Below are positions 56,447-64,000 of a stretch of DNA of 64,000 bases, one piece after another (the first letter of the stretch is position 1; each line of letters begins with the position of its first letter). Both the position numbers and the translations under genes were made by a program. Under the pieces are notes generated by a model. The model did no database searches. It was given only the letters and a program-made list of their open reading frames with translations, and had not been told where the DNA came from. Source of the DNA: Gracilaria domingensis (Eukaryota > Rhodophyta > Florideophyceae > Gracilariales > Gracilariaceae); contig VCMS01000097.1 in NCBI GenBank assembly GCA_022539475.1, positions 1-64,000 on the forward strand, given 5' to 3'.

Positions 56447-59400
56447 TCAGATTTCCCTGTGCAGCCTCTTTCGTGAGGATTTTGACAAGCCTCCGAGTTG
56501 AAGAGACAAATCTTCTGGAAACCACTTGGTTCCCGTCAACAAACCCTGAGAATGCCGAAGATCGTCAATGATGTAAGTCCTTTGGCTTGTGGAGGTTGCA
56601 GATCTAGGATACTGGATCTGGACGACTCCAACAGGATGGCTCATAGAGCAGACACTTTCTATAGTGCGACAAGGAAACAAGGTCTCATCGTCAACAGATG
56701 ATCGACAATACACCTGTCCCTGCCTCCCAGTCTGTAAAGAACGAGTTGCCCAGTCAGCAAGTACAAGCTTGTGGGTAGTCCCATTTAGAGTGTGCTTGAA
56801 AAATGCCAACACCCTACCGTAGTAAACAGTAGCGTGAGTGTCATTCCCATCACGAAACACTCCAGAAAAGTAGCAAGACTTCCGTTCGTTTCTCGATACA
56901 GTATGATAGGTCCACGGCATAAGCAACCTTGTTTTCTCGTCCTTAGCACGAGAGAAAACCGATATTGTTTCTTCACTTGCCAAAAAATTGGCGGCTTCAC
57001 TTGTGGAAACGCCAAGAACAGTAGCATAGTACCGGGCCAGCAGCGACATTAGATTGGGAAATGAATCCTGTCCCACAGTAACTGATGAAATGCGAGAAGG
57101 CGGTAGGAAATAAAATCGACTCATGTCAGCATCATAGTAGACCTCTGGGTTACCTTCTGCGTTCGAAAGGTCGGAGTCTTCATCTTCTTCTGGAGCAAGA
57201 TGAGGGATGACAGTTCCGTATTGCAGACTGTACAACGAGGCTGCCGCGTGGTACTTGATCTTCTCATTCACAGATTGAGCAAACAAATACTTAGCATTTG
57301 TAACCCGATTCAGCTGGCCAATATAATTCTCTATGGTCCATTGACCCAACAAAGAGACTGGCCCACAATCTCGGATACATTGACTTAGATGTAGAAGCAA
57401 GTGATAGACGTATCTGCACATATGGACCCGCTCTCTCTTGTTCTGGTAGTAATGATTGACAAAATGATGATAGAACTCGCGAGAAAGTCGCTCAATATCA
57501 CAAACAAGATCCTCCGTGAGGCTCCATTGACACACTCTTTGGACCAGTTGCACAAATAAGTACCACCCGTCTAATGTTTTCTCTGGTATCCATCCGTCCA
57601 AAACGACCACGCTGGTTGAAGTCACAAAGAATTTCCACTCCGCTGCCTTCCAAAGTCCCTTTTTGTCGAGTCCACGTGGTGCTCTGCAATAGTCGGAGCC
57701 AAAACCTCTTCTGCAAGAGCGAATATTCTCATTGACGGCCTTGAGCACCCTAGGACTGGTAAGGCATCCTAGTTCCGGATGGCGGCCAGAGTCGTTCATC
57801 CATATTGAGATCATATCGCGAGCCACATTTTCGAAGAGAAGATGCATTATGTCAATTGGGAATGAGCTGAATGCCCGTACAGTTGGTATGCTTAAGAAGG
57901 GTGTCATAGTGATGCTCGAAAATCCATGATGTTTTAGCTGACGCTGTAGTTCCTGGTTGGTCATTGTGCTACTTTGCATCTGTAACTCTTCGTACGCACT
58001 AAGAACTTCACTGTGCGATCGCATGGGAAGATTGTCCACTTCCCAAAGTACTTTCAAGTTCGGAACATTGGTTCTCGCTCTTGTTGTTCGAGATATTGCT
58101 CCTTCCTCAACCAAAGTGGGAGGAAAATATGTGTGGTTTTGGTAGATCCCGCGAATGGAGCAGAAGCGACACGGCACAAGTCCGTTTGCTCCCTTCAGAT
58201 GGGTGAGCTTCTTCATGGCAGGTAGATCAGCAAGAACGAAAATTAGATGAACTCGTACTCGCGTTACCTCTCCGTTCCACAGTCTTACTCTTCGCCCGAC
58301 ACTATGCAGGTCTTGAAGCTCTGAAAGAAACGGATGAAGAAAGGACGTAAGATCCTTTGGCTCATTCGGACCGGGAATGATAAACAAAGGCAGGAGGCGT
58401 TTGATCTTGAACCTTTCAGACGGCGGAAGGTTAAGAACTGTACAAACGAATGGCCAGTACGTGTAGTCGTCGGATCGAAAAGGTTGAACTCCATCTGCAG
58501 AAATGGAAAGAAAGATGTCGTTCTGAACGCTTTCCGGTCCACCTAAGTCACTTACAATATCCCTGAAGATCTTTCCGGAGAAGAAGTCTCTGTAGCCTCC
58601 AGTCGTCTCACCAAACAAACCCTTCCTAAAGTAGTCAAAGAGTCTTGGACCTTCAATTGGGCTTGCCAAAAGTCGTTGCAACCTACACCATATTGAAATG
58701 TATTCATATGTGGCAAACGTTGCACCATCAGGCTGAGAACAGTAGCTACAATTGGTTACAAAATGATCCGCTCTCACGCGAAGTGCCTTATGAAATCTAC
58801 CACAGCACGGATGCTCACTCGATTCAACACCAGAATTTCGCAGCAATGCCTCTCTTACGCCTTTGAATGAAGAGTAACGAAGATGTGGCTCATCTTGAAC
58901 TGTTGTATCTCGGATATAATCCTCCATGAAACTGTCGGAAACAGCATGCTTAATCCCCAGTCCTAGTACCTTGGAGTGCTTCTGCATGAAGATTCTGAAC
59001 TTGAAATCTCTGCAAACTGGATAACCACTTGATATAAGAGCATTGGGGTCACTATTGGAAGTTTCAATGGGGTTGTTTGCGGTAGAGCTGGTTGTGCTGC
59101 CAGAATAAAGGGAACTCTCTGAGCTCAAAGACATCTCATTTGTTTTTGTTGTGCTCTCATCGTCGGCATCGGTTGAACAATCGATACTGCTATTACGATG
59201 GTGGGAAACGCTTTGGGTTGGACTTTTCAAGCTGGATTGAGAAAGCTCTAGTGATACCGAATCATGACTGTTGAGAACACTTATCTCGGCATCTGACAAG
59301 CCGAGATGATTTGATTCTCCAACGTGTTCAAGAGCATCCCATACTGCCTGTAACTGTGAGAGATCATGAATAGCTTCTGGAAGTGGTAGAAAGATTGTCT

Positions 59401-59527
59401 TTCCGGATTCCAATGCCTCATTTTGCGATTGAGATCTGTGCTTCATTGCGGTCTGCCTCGACACCATCTTCCCAGGATAACAACGACAATGGTAGCTGGC
59501 ATGACAAATATAACCGAGGGAAACCAT
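56447..59527 (-). CDS. TNP2-type transposase of a CACTA transposon, intact
   Basis: An uninterrupted frame of 1026 residues from ATG 59527. The N-terminus has a Cys/His cluster (CHASYHCRC) followed by VSRQTAMKHR, typical of TNP2 proteins. A Ser-rich linker (about 75-160) precedes the catalytic region: SADGVQPF (Asp about 345), LADLPAMKK (Asp about 434) followed by a CRFC zinc ligand pair, FPIDIMHLLFENV (Asp about 559) and WTIENYIGQLNR (Glu about 733), which could supply the acidic residues of an RNase H-fold transposase. The C-terminal third resembles the conserved TNP2 C-terminal region. The transposase cuts and pastes the element by binding its terminal repeats. Unlike the nearby host genes it has no stops, suggesting recent or current function. 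It is divergent from 59920-61251. Confidence 0.85.
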   Translation of the reverse strand: MVSLGYICHASYHCRCYPGKMVSRQTAMKHRSQSQNEALESGKTIFLPLPEAIHDLSQLQAVWDALEHVGESNHLGLSDAEISVLNSHDSVSLELSQSSLKSPTQSVSHHRNSSIDCSTDADDESTTKTNEMSLSSESSLYSGSTTSSTANNPIETSNSDPNALISSGYPVCRDFKFRIFMQKHSKVLGLGIKHAVSDSFMEDYIRDTTVQDEPHLRYSSFKGVREALLRNSGVESSEHPCCGRFHKALRVRADHFVTNCSYCSQPDGATFATYEYISIWCRLQRLLASPIEGPRLFDYFRKGLFGETTGGYRDFFSGKIFRDIVSDLGGPESVQNDIFLSISADGVQPFRSDDYTYWPFVCTVLNLPPSERFKIKRLLPLFIIPGPNEPKDLTSFLHPFLSELQDLHSVGRRVRLWNGEVTRVRVHLIFVLADLPAMKKLTHLKGANGLVPCRFCSIRGIYQNHTYFPPTLVEEGAISRTTRARTNVPNLKVLWEVDNLPMRSHSEVLSAYEELQMQSSTMTNQELQRQLKHHGFSSITMTPFLSIPTVRAFSSFPIDIMHLLFENVARDMISIWMNDSGRHPELGCLTSPRVLKAVNENIRSCRRGFGSDYCRAPRGLDKKGLWKAAEWKFFVTSTSVVVLDGWIPEKTLDGWYLFVQLVQRVCQWSLTEDLVCDIERLSREFYHHFVNHYYQNKRERVHMCRYVYHLLLHLSQCIRDCGPVSLLGQWTIENYIGQLNRVTNAKYLFAQSVNEKIKYHAAASLYSLQYGTVIPHLAPEEDEDSDLSNAEGNPEVYYDADMSRFYFLPPSRISSVTVGQDSFPNLMSLLARYYATVLGVSTSEAANFLASEETISVFSRAKDEKTRLLMPWTYHTVSRNERKSCYFSGVFRDGNDTHATVYYGRVLAFFKHTLNGTTHKLVLADWATRSLQTGRQGQVYCRSSVDDETLFPCRTIESVCSMSHPVGVVQIQYPRSATSTSQRTYIIDDLRHSQGLLTGTKWFPEDLSLQLGGLSKSSRKRLHREI

Positions 59528-59919
59528 AGTTGTAAGATGAGGGGCTAAACGGTATACTGAGACGTATCGATACGTGTCGGAACCACCTAAGAATGTGAGG
59601 CACCTTAGGAACGCAGATAAGACAACAGAAAAGATGGAGATTCGATTGAGAGTAATGCGGTCTCCTTAAACGCTGGTGACCTGAATCGAAGAGATGATCC
59701 AAATTAAATTGATGCTGCAGTTTCGTTTCGAAGAGGAAGACCCAAGCGCAAAGACAAAACGCAGGGAATCGATATTAAACTTATCAGGACTGGACGGCTA
59801 CCATATGTGTCATCCAGGATCCAAACTTCGGCGAGTGCTCAGCGCACCTGGCGCCATTTCAACATCAATTATTAGTTCTTGTCCCATTCGAACCCTTCCA
59901 TCGACGCATATCGACCGTT
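59528..59919. promoter_or_regulatory. Bidirectional intergenic region of the transposon
   Basis: About 390 bp between two divergent starts, probably carrying both promoters. Upstream of the ATG at 59920 the same frame stays open back to 59779 without a Met, so an upstream exon is possible. A separate 81-codon frame at 59694-59939 is not supported. Confidence 0.4.
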
Positions 59920-61251
59920 ATGGTGCTCCTGGGTGGTAACATAGTTCTGCTTGATCCACAGAGAGACCGTACTGCTAAGGAAACCAGCAGTTTTAGCATC
60001 GGTCAAATGATGGAGCTCGCGACAAAGGCTCACAACGACGGTCTTGATGAAGCCCATGAAAGTCGTCTTGAGTTCTCCTCAACTCCGAGAAAGTATTCCG
60101 TAAATGTCTTGGCCACCGTTGGGCGGAAGTTGCAGACCTGTCGCGTATTCGCGAAGCATATTGGCAAAAGAAGCTACCGTTCCATCCAGAAGTGCACGCC
60201 ACCCTATCTATTCAACGAAGCCGTTGAACAGGTGGTAACGCACGTGAACCAAAAGCACAGGCTCTTGGCGTATACAGAGGGTGACTGGGGTGCTGTAAAG
60301 TCAATTATCCAGAAGCTGAGAAATGCTGTTGCGCATAGCAACGCAGACAAGAAGGCGGCATCGGGTAAGGGAAAGAAGGATCACGAAGAACCAGGGCCGA
60401 CAAAGAAGAACGTTTCAGCCATGTCCAAGAAGAAGAGTGTTAAGAAATCCCATAAGGAGAGGAGAGATCGAGTGCGATCTCTCGGAAGAGAACGTTCATG
60501 TGATGTAGGAAAGTCTGGTGTTCGAAGAGGAAAGAATCGCAGGAGTAGTCGTGAAGATGATACGAGTGGGAGAGAGTTGACTGGAGAAAGAAACGATCGT
60601 AAGAGAACCCGAGACTCTGATGGCGAGAGTTCTTCCGCTCATCACGCGCTTGTATCCAGAACGAAGATAAGACGTCTCAACCCAATTGTTAAAGCAAACA
60701 GAAGAGTGTCTCCCATAGCGGAAAGTTCATCAGATGATGACACAGAGCTGAATATTCGGGGAACAGGTCGCCGTTTAGAACCCGTTCAACCACCACAATT
60801 GTGCGAGGATGATAACTATTCCACAGATAAGACCTCTGTGAGCCGTACTTCTCAAGAGGTATCGGCAAAGCGCAATGATGAGAACAGCAATGTAGAGGTA
60901 GTTACGCAAGCAAAGGGTGACAAAGAGGGAAGGAAGAACAGACGCACTGGATCACTGACCAAAGCACGAAGAATTATAGTCGAGGACAATGATGAAATAA
61001 CTCCCATTCATAACCAGCCGAAGAAGAGAAGTATAAACCCTTTTGCTCTCGATGATGATACAGCCAGCAAAACGTGCTGTGTTGAGGGTTGCAATATGAC
61101 TGGCGCGACAGCTCATATCTGTCAGATGTGCAAAAATCCGATGCACAACTTGTGCGGTATGCGAGTCCTTCGCGAAGCATATGTGGAAGGACAGTTCATT
61201 TGTTCTCTCAAATGTTTAGGATCTTATTTGCGTCAGATTTCTCCGAACTGA
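59920..61251 (+). CDS. Basic protein with C-terminal Cys/His cluster, candidate second CACTA protein
   Basis: 443 residues (MVLLGGNIVLLDPQRDRTAK). Residues 1-130 are a possibly folded helical part. About 130-380 are highly charged and low complexity (repeated Lys/Arg, Ser/Asp), likely disordered. The C-terminus has a metal-binding pattern: CCVEGC (from 386), HICQMC, MHNLC, then FICSLKC near 428-432. Many CACTA elements carry a second, DNA-binding protein beside TNP2; that this is it is inferred from the divergent pairing and the zinc-finger-like tail. No stops or frameshifts. An unrelated chromatin protein is the main alternative. Confidence 0.6.
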   Translation: MVLLGGNIVLLDPQRDRTAKETSSFSIGQMMELATKAHNDGLDEAHESRLEFSSTPRKYSVNVLATVGRKLQTCRVFAKHIGKRSYRSIQKCTPPYLFNEAVEQVVTHVNQKHRLLAYTEGDWGAVKSIIQKLRNAVAHSNADKKAASGKGKKDHEEPGPTKKNVSAMSKKKSVKKSHKERRDRVRSLGRERSCDVGKSGVRRGKNRRSSREDDTSGRELTGERNDRKRTRDSDGESSSAHHALVSRTKIRRLNPIVKANRRVSPIAESSSDDDTELNIRGTGRRLEPVQPPQLCEDDNYSTDKTSVSRTSQEVSAKRNDENSNVEVVTQAKGDKEGRKNRRTGSLTKARRIIVEDNDEITPIHNQPKKRSINPFALDDDTASKTCCVEGCNMTGATAHICQMCKNPMHNLCGMRVLREAYVEGQFICSLKCLGSYLRQISPN

Positions 61252-62024
61252 ATATCAAGTGATGCCAAGGAGAGTTGGGTCATTTCGTGTAGCAGATCTT
61301 GTATATGAATCTAGTCATCTCAAAGTGATAAAGAATTTTCTTCATTCTATTATAAAATTCTTCTCTTACAGAGCACAACCAGGTAGTCATTGAGGATGCA
61401 ACATACGCAACCAAAAACGGAAGGGAATAGATGCGAATCTCTTAGCTGCAGTCGTTGCATAACAACATAGGTGGTACTCCCAGAGATGCGGTTTCGTAAT
61501 GCGCCGCGCAGCAGCTTGACGCCGGAGTTGCAGCTGAGTTGGCGATGACATAAGTGTTGTTCAGCGCGAGTACAACTGGTGTGCCGACTTGGGCCAGATC
61601 CAGAATTGTGGAGACGGTGGGGTGGCAATGACTTGGATGTGACTTCGATCGATAAGCACGTCTCGCTATTTGTAGCGGCAGCGTCGAGTGATCGCGAGAT
61701 ACCGTGAACGACACAAGATCTTCCCACAGTCGTTCCCATCGCCGCTGACCTCCTCAGATTTTGTACCTCAGCCACGGTAATCCAAATCAATCATGTTCTG
61801 GCTGTCTAAAAATACAACCATGTGCCAAAAAAAGCTGCCTTATTTTCAGTAATATTTGTACGTAAAAATTCAAACGTGTGCTTTGTTGAGTGGGCAATAA
61901 TCACCGGACGCGAAACCAAGTAGGGCGTATTCTTTGGCTGCGTGCGCAAGACCGAATTATCCAAGTACTCAGCAGAGATGATGGCCACATCGATTCCGAC
62001 TCGTGAGACTGACGTAGAACAGCC
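61252..62024. other. No well-supported gene
   Basis: A minus-strand frame of 146 codons at 61350-61790 and one of 60 at 61806-61988 show no recognised motif. No copy of the GGCGTAC repeats is visible. Confidence 0.35.
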
Positions 62025-62763
62025 ATGTCTCTAAATCACTCTTCCTCTTCCGCTCTTATGTTATCAAATAATGAAACCCAGAATGGAAAAGCAGCCCTTG
62101 TCTCTTACTCATCTTCTTCATCGGAAACCAAATCCAGTTCACAATGCAGTTTGCAGAGTGCATCGTTCGGGGAAAGCGGAGCTGTTCTCGTTCCTAGGCA
62201 AATTATGCCGTCTGACGTGCAGACGTTTTCAATTAACATAAGGAGAGCTACAGATCTGGATTCGTTCACACGTCTTAGCAGACACACTACTGAAAATGTG
62301 TCAGGAGTTTGCAGAGCTGTTTTCAGAGCACACACACTGCTGCTAGTGAACCAATGCGCACAAAGGTAAACAAGGGTTCATCCAGAGAAGCCATTAGGAA
62401 GAGAAGGTATAGAAGGGATCCAGAAACCGTGAAATGGAAAACAAGAAACGGAGAGAACGTTACAAAAAAAAACAACTCCAATGTACCTCGAGCCTGGTAC
62501 AGAAATTCGACCCTGCTCCCAGTCCACAAGCGAGTGGAGGTTTTATTCCTTACGAACGAAACATCTGCATTCCGAGTCGCGTGAGCCGTACGTATTGCGA
62601 GGGAGAGTTGCAAATTGTGCAGATTCTCAAACGGTATGAGATTGAGACATGGCATTATAAGTGGAATCCCAACATACAAGGGGAAGATTGCGAGGGAAAG
62701 ATGTACGCTTTGGAAAACATATTGGGAGAACAGTCCGTTGTGAATGTTCAGGAAGAGGGGTGA
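62025..62763 (+). CDS. Possible two-exon gene of unknown function
   Basis: Frame 1 (62025-62369) is Ser-rich at its start (MSLNHSSSSALML) and ends just past a donor-like AAG|GTAAAC at 62366-62371. Frame 2 (62434-62763) opens with a very basic run (KKRRERYKKKQ) and a more ordered C-terminus (EIETWHYKWNPNIQGEDCEG). Joining by a short intron is plausible (acceptor-like TATAG near 62411-62415) but not proven. Possibly a third transposon gene or a host gene. Confidence 0.3.
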
Positions 62764-62810
62764 GGATACCAGTGTTTGTCAAACTGTTGAGTCGTGCGCT
62801 GTTTGGGAGT

Positions 62811-62861
62811 TTTTTTTTTTTTTTTTTTTTTGTTTTTTTTTTTTTTTTTTCTTTTTTTTTT

Positions 62862-62903
<42 letters not shown>
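62811..62903. repeat. Poly-T run next to the assembly gap
   Basis: About 90 bases of almost pure T with a few interruptions. The gap starts a few bases later. Probably a homopolymer at which assembly failed; length unreliable. Confidence 0.8.
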
Positions 62904-62904
<1 letters not shown>

Positions 62905-62909
62905 TGTCG

Positions 62910-63045
62910 NNNNNNNNNNNNNNNNNNNNNNNNNNNNNNNNNNNNNNNNNNNNNNNNNNNNNNNNNNNNNNNNNNNNNNNNNNNNNNNNNNNNNNNNNNN
63001 NNNNNNNNNNNNNNNNNNNNNNNNNNNNNNNNNNNNNNNNNNNNN
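62910..63045. other. Assembly gap
   Basis: 136 N characters. Frames crossing it are meaningless. Confidence 0.99.
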
Positions 63046-63690
63046 CAGCACAAATCTGTCCAAATCAGTTCAAATCGTTTACGTTTTTGGAGCTCCAAGG
63101 CCTCTGAAAATGGTTCGTGATGTGGTAGCTATATGAATTTCAGAGTCGACAATTAAGAGGTGCCTAGAAAGGACAAAGATAGCCATTGAGGAATGCATAT
63201 TGGTAAGAACATAATCCTGTCCTTCTTGGGAGCGGAAACTGTCAAACTAGGACATTATCAAGAGTACTAACCTGCTCTCTTGATGTCTCTGTTGATGTCA
63301 TAGTAATGTACCATAGTTGGACTCAGATTTGTCCGAAGAGGTCACCATGTACGCAACAAATTTTTGTCAAAATGTCTACGAAGACAAGTGAGGTATAGAA
63401 AACTTTTGTCGTATTGGAAGGATGCGAAATGCATCTGAGCTCAGACCAAGACCTAGATACATTCCGTACTAGGACTTGTGTTGGTCCAATCAATACTTAT
63501 AGATGGTAGGAAAGCTGCGCGAGAGAATTGTAGAATGAAGTCATCGTGTCGGCAGGGCAACTACGGCTCCTTGTCGACATTATATGATTGATGATAAAAG
63601 TTAGTCATAAAGAAGTAGAGAAGAAATGAGTGAGATAGTTTACCTCAGATTTGTTGGGGTCAGTCATCGGTGAATATAATGGTGCGAACT
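63046..63690. other. No gene seen
   Basis: Short frames only. If the minus-strand exon at 63697-63992 is real, this is probably its intron. Confidence 0.35.
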
Positions 63691-63696
63691 ACTTAC

Positions 63697-63992
63697 GTTG
63701 CGTTGAATGGTCTATCTGACATGTGCGTGCGGGAGCCCGCACGAGAACGTCCGGTGAGCCATGGCGAGCATAATGAAGATGGTCTTTGTTGATTGTCTTG
63801 GTTGCTGGATGTGATTGAAGTGGATCGACGCGTGTCTTTGAGCTTCTTGCGCAGACGCTTCTGAGGTTTGGATTCATCCTGGTCGCGATTCGATGGCTTC
63901 ACTTCAGTCTGTTTGCGGTCGAAGTGGACCTTTATTGAGTACGATTCCGCAGTCCGAGAATCCTGCGTTCGCACAACCGCAGGGGTATACAT
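63697..63992 (-). CDS. Possible first exon of an unknown gene, cut by the window edge
   Basis: A minus-strand frame from ATG 63992 (MYTPAVVRTQDSRTAESYSI), rich in Lys/Arg/Ser/Gln. It ends exactly at a strong donor GTAAGTAG (63696 downward) that also creates the in-frame stop. This coincidence suggests an exon. Family unknown. Confidence 0.3.
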
Positions 63993-64000
63993 TTTTTTCA

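Noticed and set aside
61350-61790. A 146-codon minus-strand frame as a transposase remnant
   Set aside because: No catalytic motif or zinc finger could be recognised in any frame.
62661-63136. Frames crossing the poly-T run and N gap
   Set aside because: They consist of homopolymer and unknown bases and are not evidence of coding.
61252-64000. Right end of the CACTA transposon
   Set aside because: No inverted CACTATTGGCG or GGCGTAC cluster was found on this side. The end may be beyond the window, or lost in or near the gap.

Overview
The window is eukaryotic nuclear DNA: LTR retrotransposons of the Ty1/Copia order, a CACTA-type DNA transposon, GT-AG splice signals and compact genes with few introns. 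Copia-rich repeat islands beside small genes, a plant/algal-type ketopantoate-reductase-like protein and a TNP2 transposase fit a multicellular (perhaps red) alga, but that is inference. No tRNA, rRNA or organelle gene was recognised. One assembly gap lies at 62910-63045.

Layout. 1-35916 is a repeat island of nested Copia-type elements in three related families, here called A, B and C. A1/A2 (1-7785) are two A copies in tandem sharing one LTR. They sit against a C LTR piece (7786-8207) and the tail of a B copy (8208-9335). A3 (9359-18483) is an older A copy interrupted by C1 (10789-14896, non-autonomous, TSD CCGAC) and C2 (15898-17352, a solo LTR, TSD GTCGG), and cut off by B2. B2 (18484-31479) is interrupted by A4 (22299-29179, minus strand, nearly whole, TSD ACTTC) and ends where A5 (31480-35916, rearranged) begins. 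LTR differences counted by eye give a consistent order: A2 and A4 about 1 percent, D about 7 percent, B2 about 10 percent. Families A, B and C share a primer-binding site matching the anticodon arm of initiator tRNA-Met (half-tRNA priming, as in Drosophila copia). They also share a leader segment with four hairpins whose stems co-vary between A and B.

35917-53311 is host-type sequence: a coiled-coil gene, a ribulose-phosphate 3-epimerase gene, a ketopantoate-reductase-like gene, two convergent HAD phosphatase paralogues, and a long minus-strand locus G (42671-53184). Locus G encodes a ParB-like domain followed by a 2-oxoglutarate/Fe(II) dioxygenase-like domain. All of these except the coiled-coil gene carry in-frame stops. 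Locus G is split by a fourth Copia element, D (45840-52295, 211-bp LTRs, TSD CAGAT), which appears to prime from a tRNA 3' end instead.

53312 to the right edge is dominated by a CACTA-like transposon: a cluster of direct and inverted GGCGTAC repeats starting with CACTATTGGCG, an intact 1026-residue TNP2 transposase (56447-59527, minus) and a divergently transcribed 443-residue basic protein with a C-terminal Cys/His cluster (59920-61251, plus). Its right end was not found. Weak gene pieces, a poly-T run, the gap and a possible first exon (63697-63992, minus) finish the window.

The strongest candidates for something undescribed are the co-varying leader RNA, the covarying hairpin array in C1 (12212-12818), stepwise LTR growth at successive polypurine tracts in family C, and the ParB-dioxygenase fusion locus.
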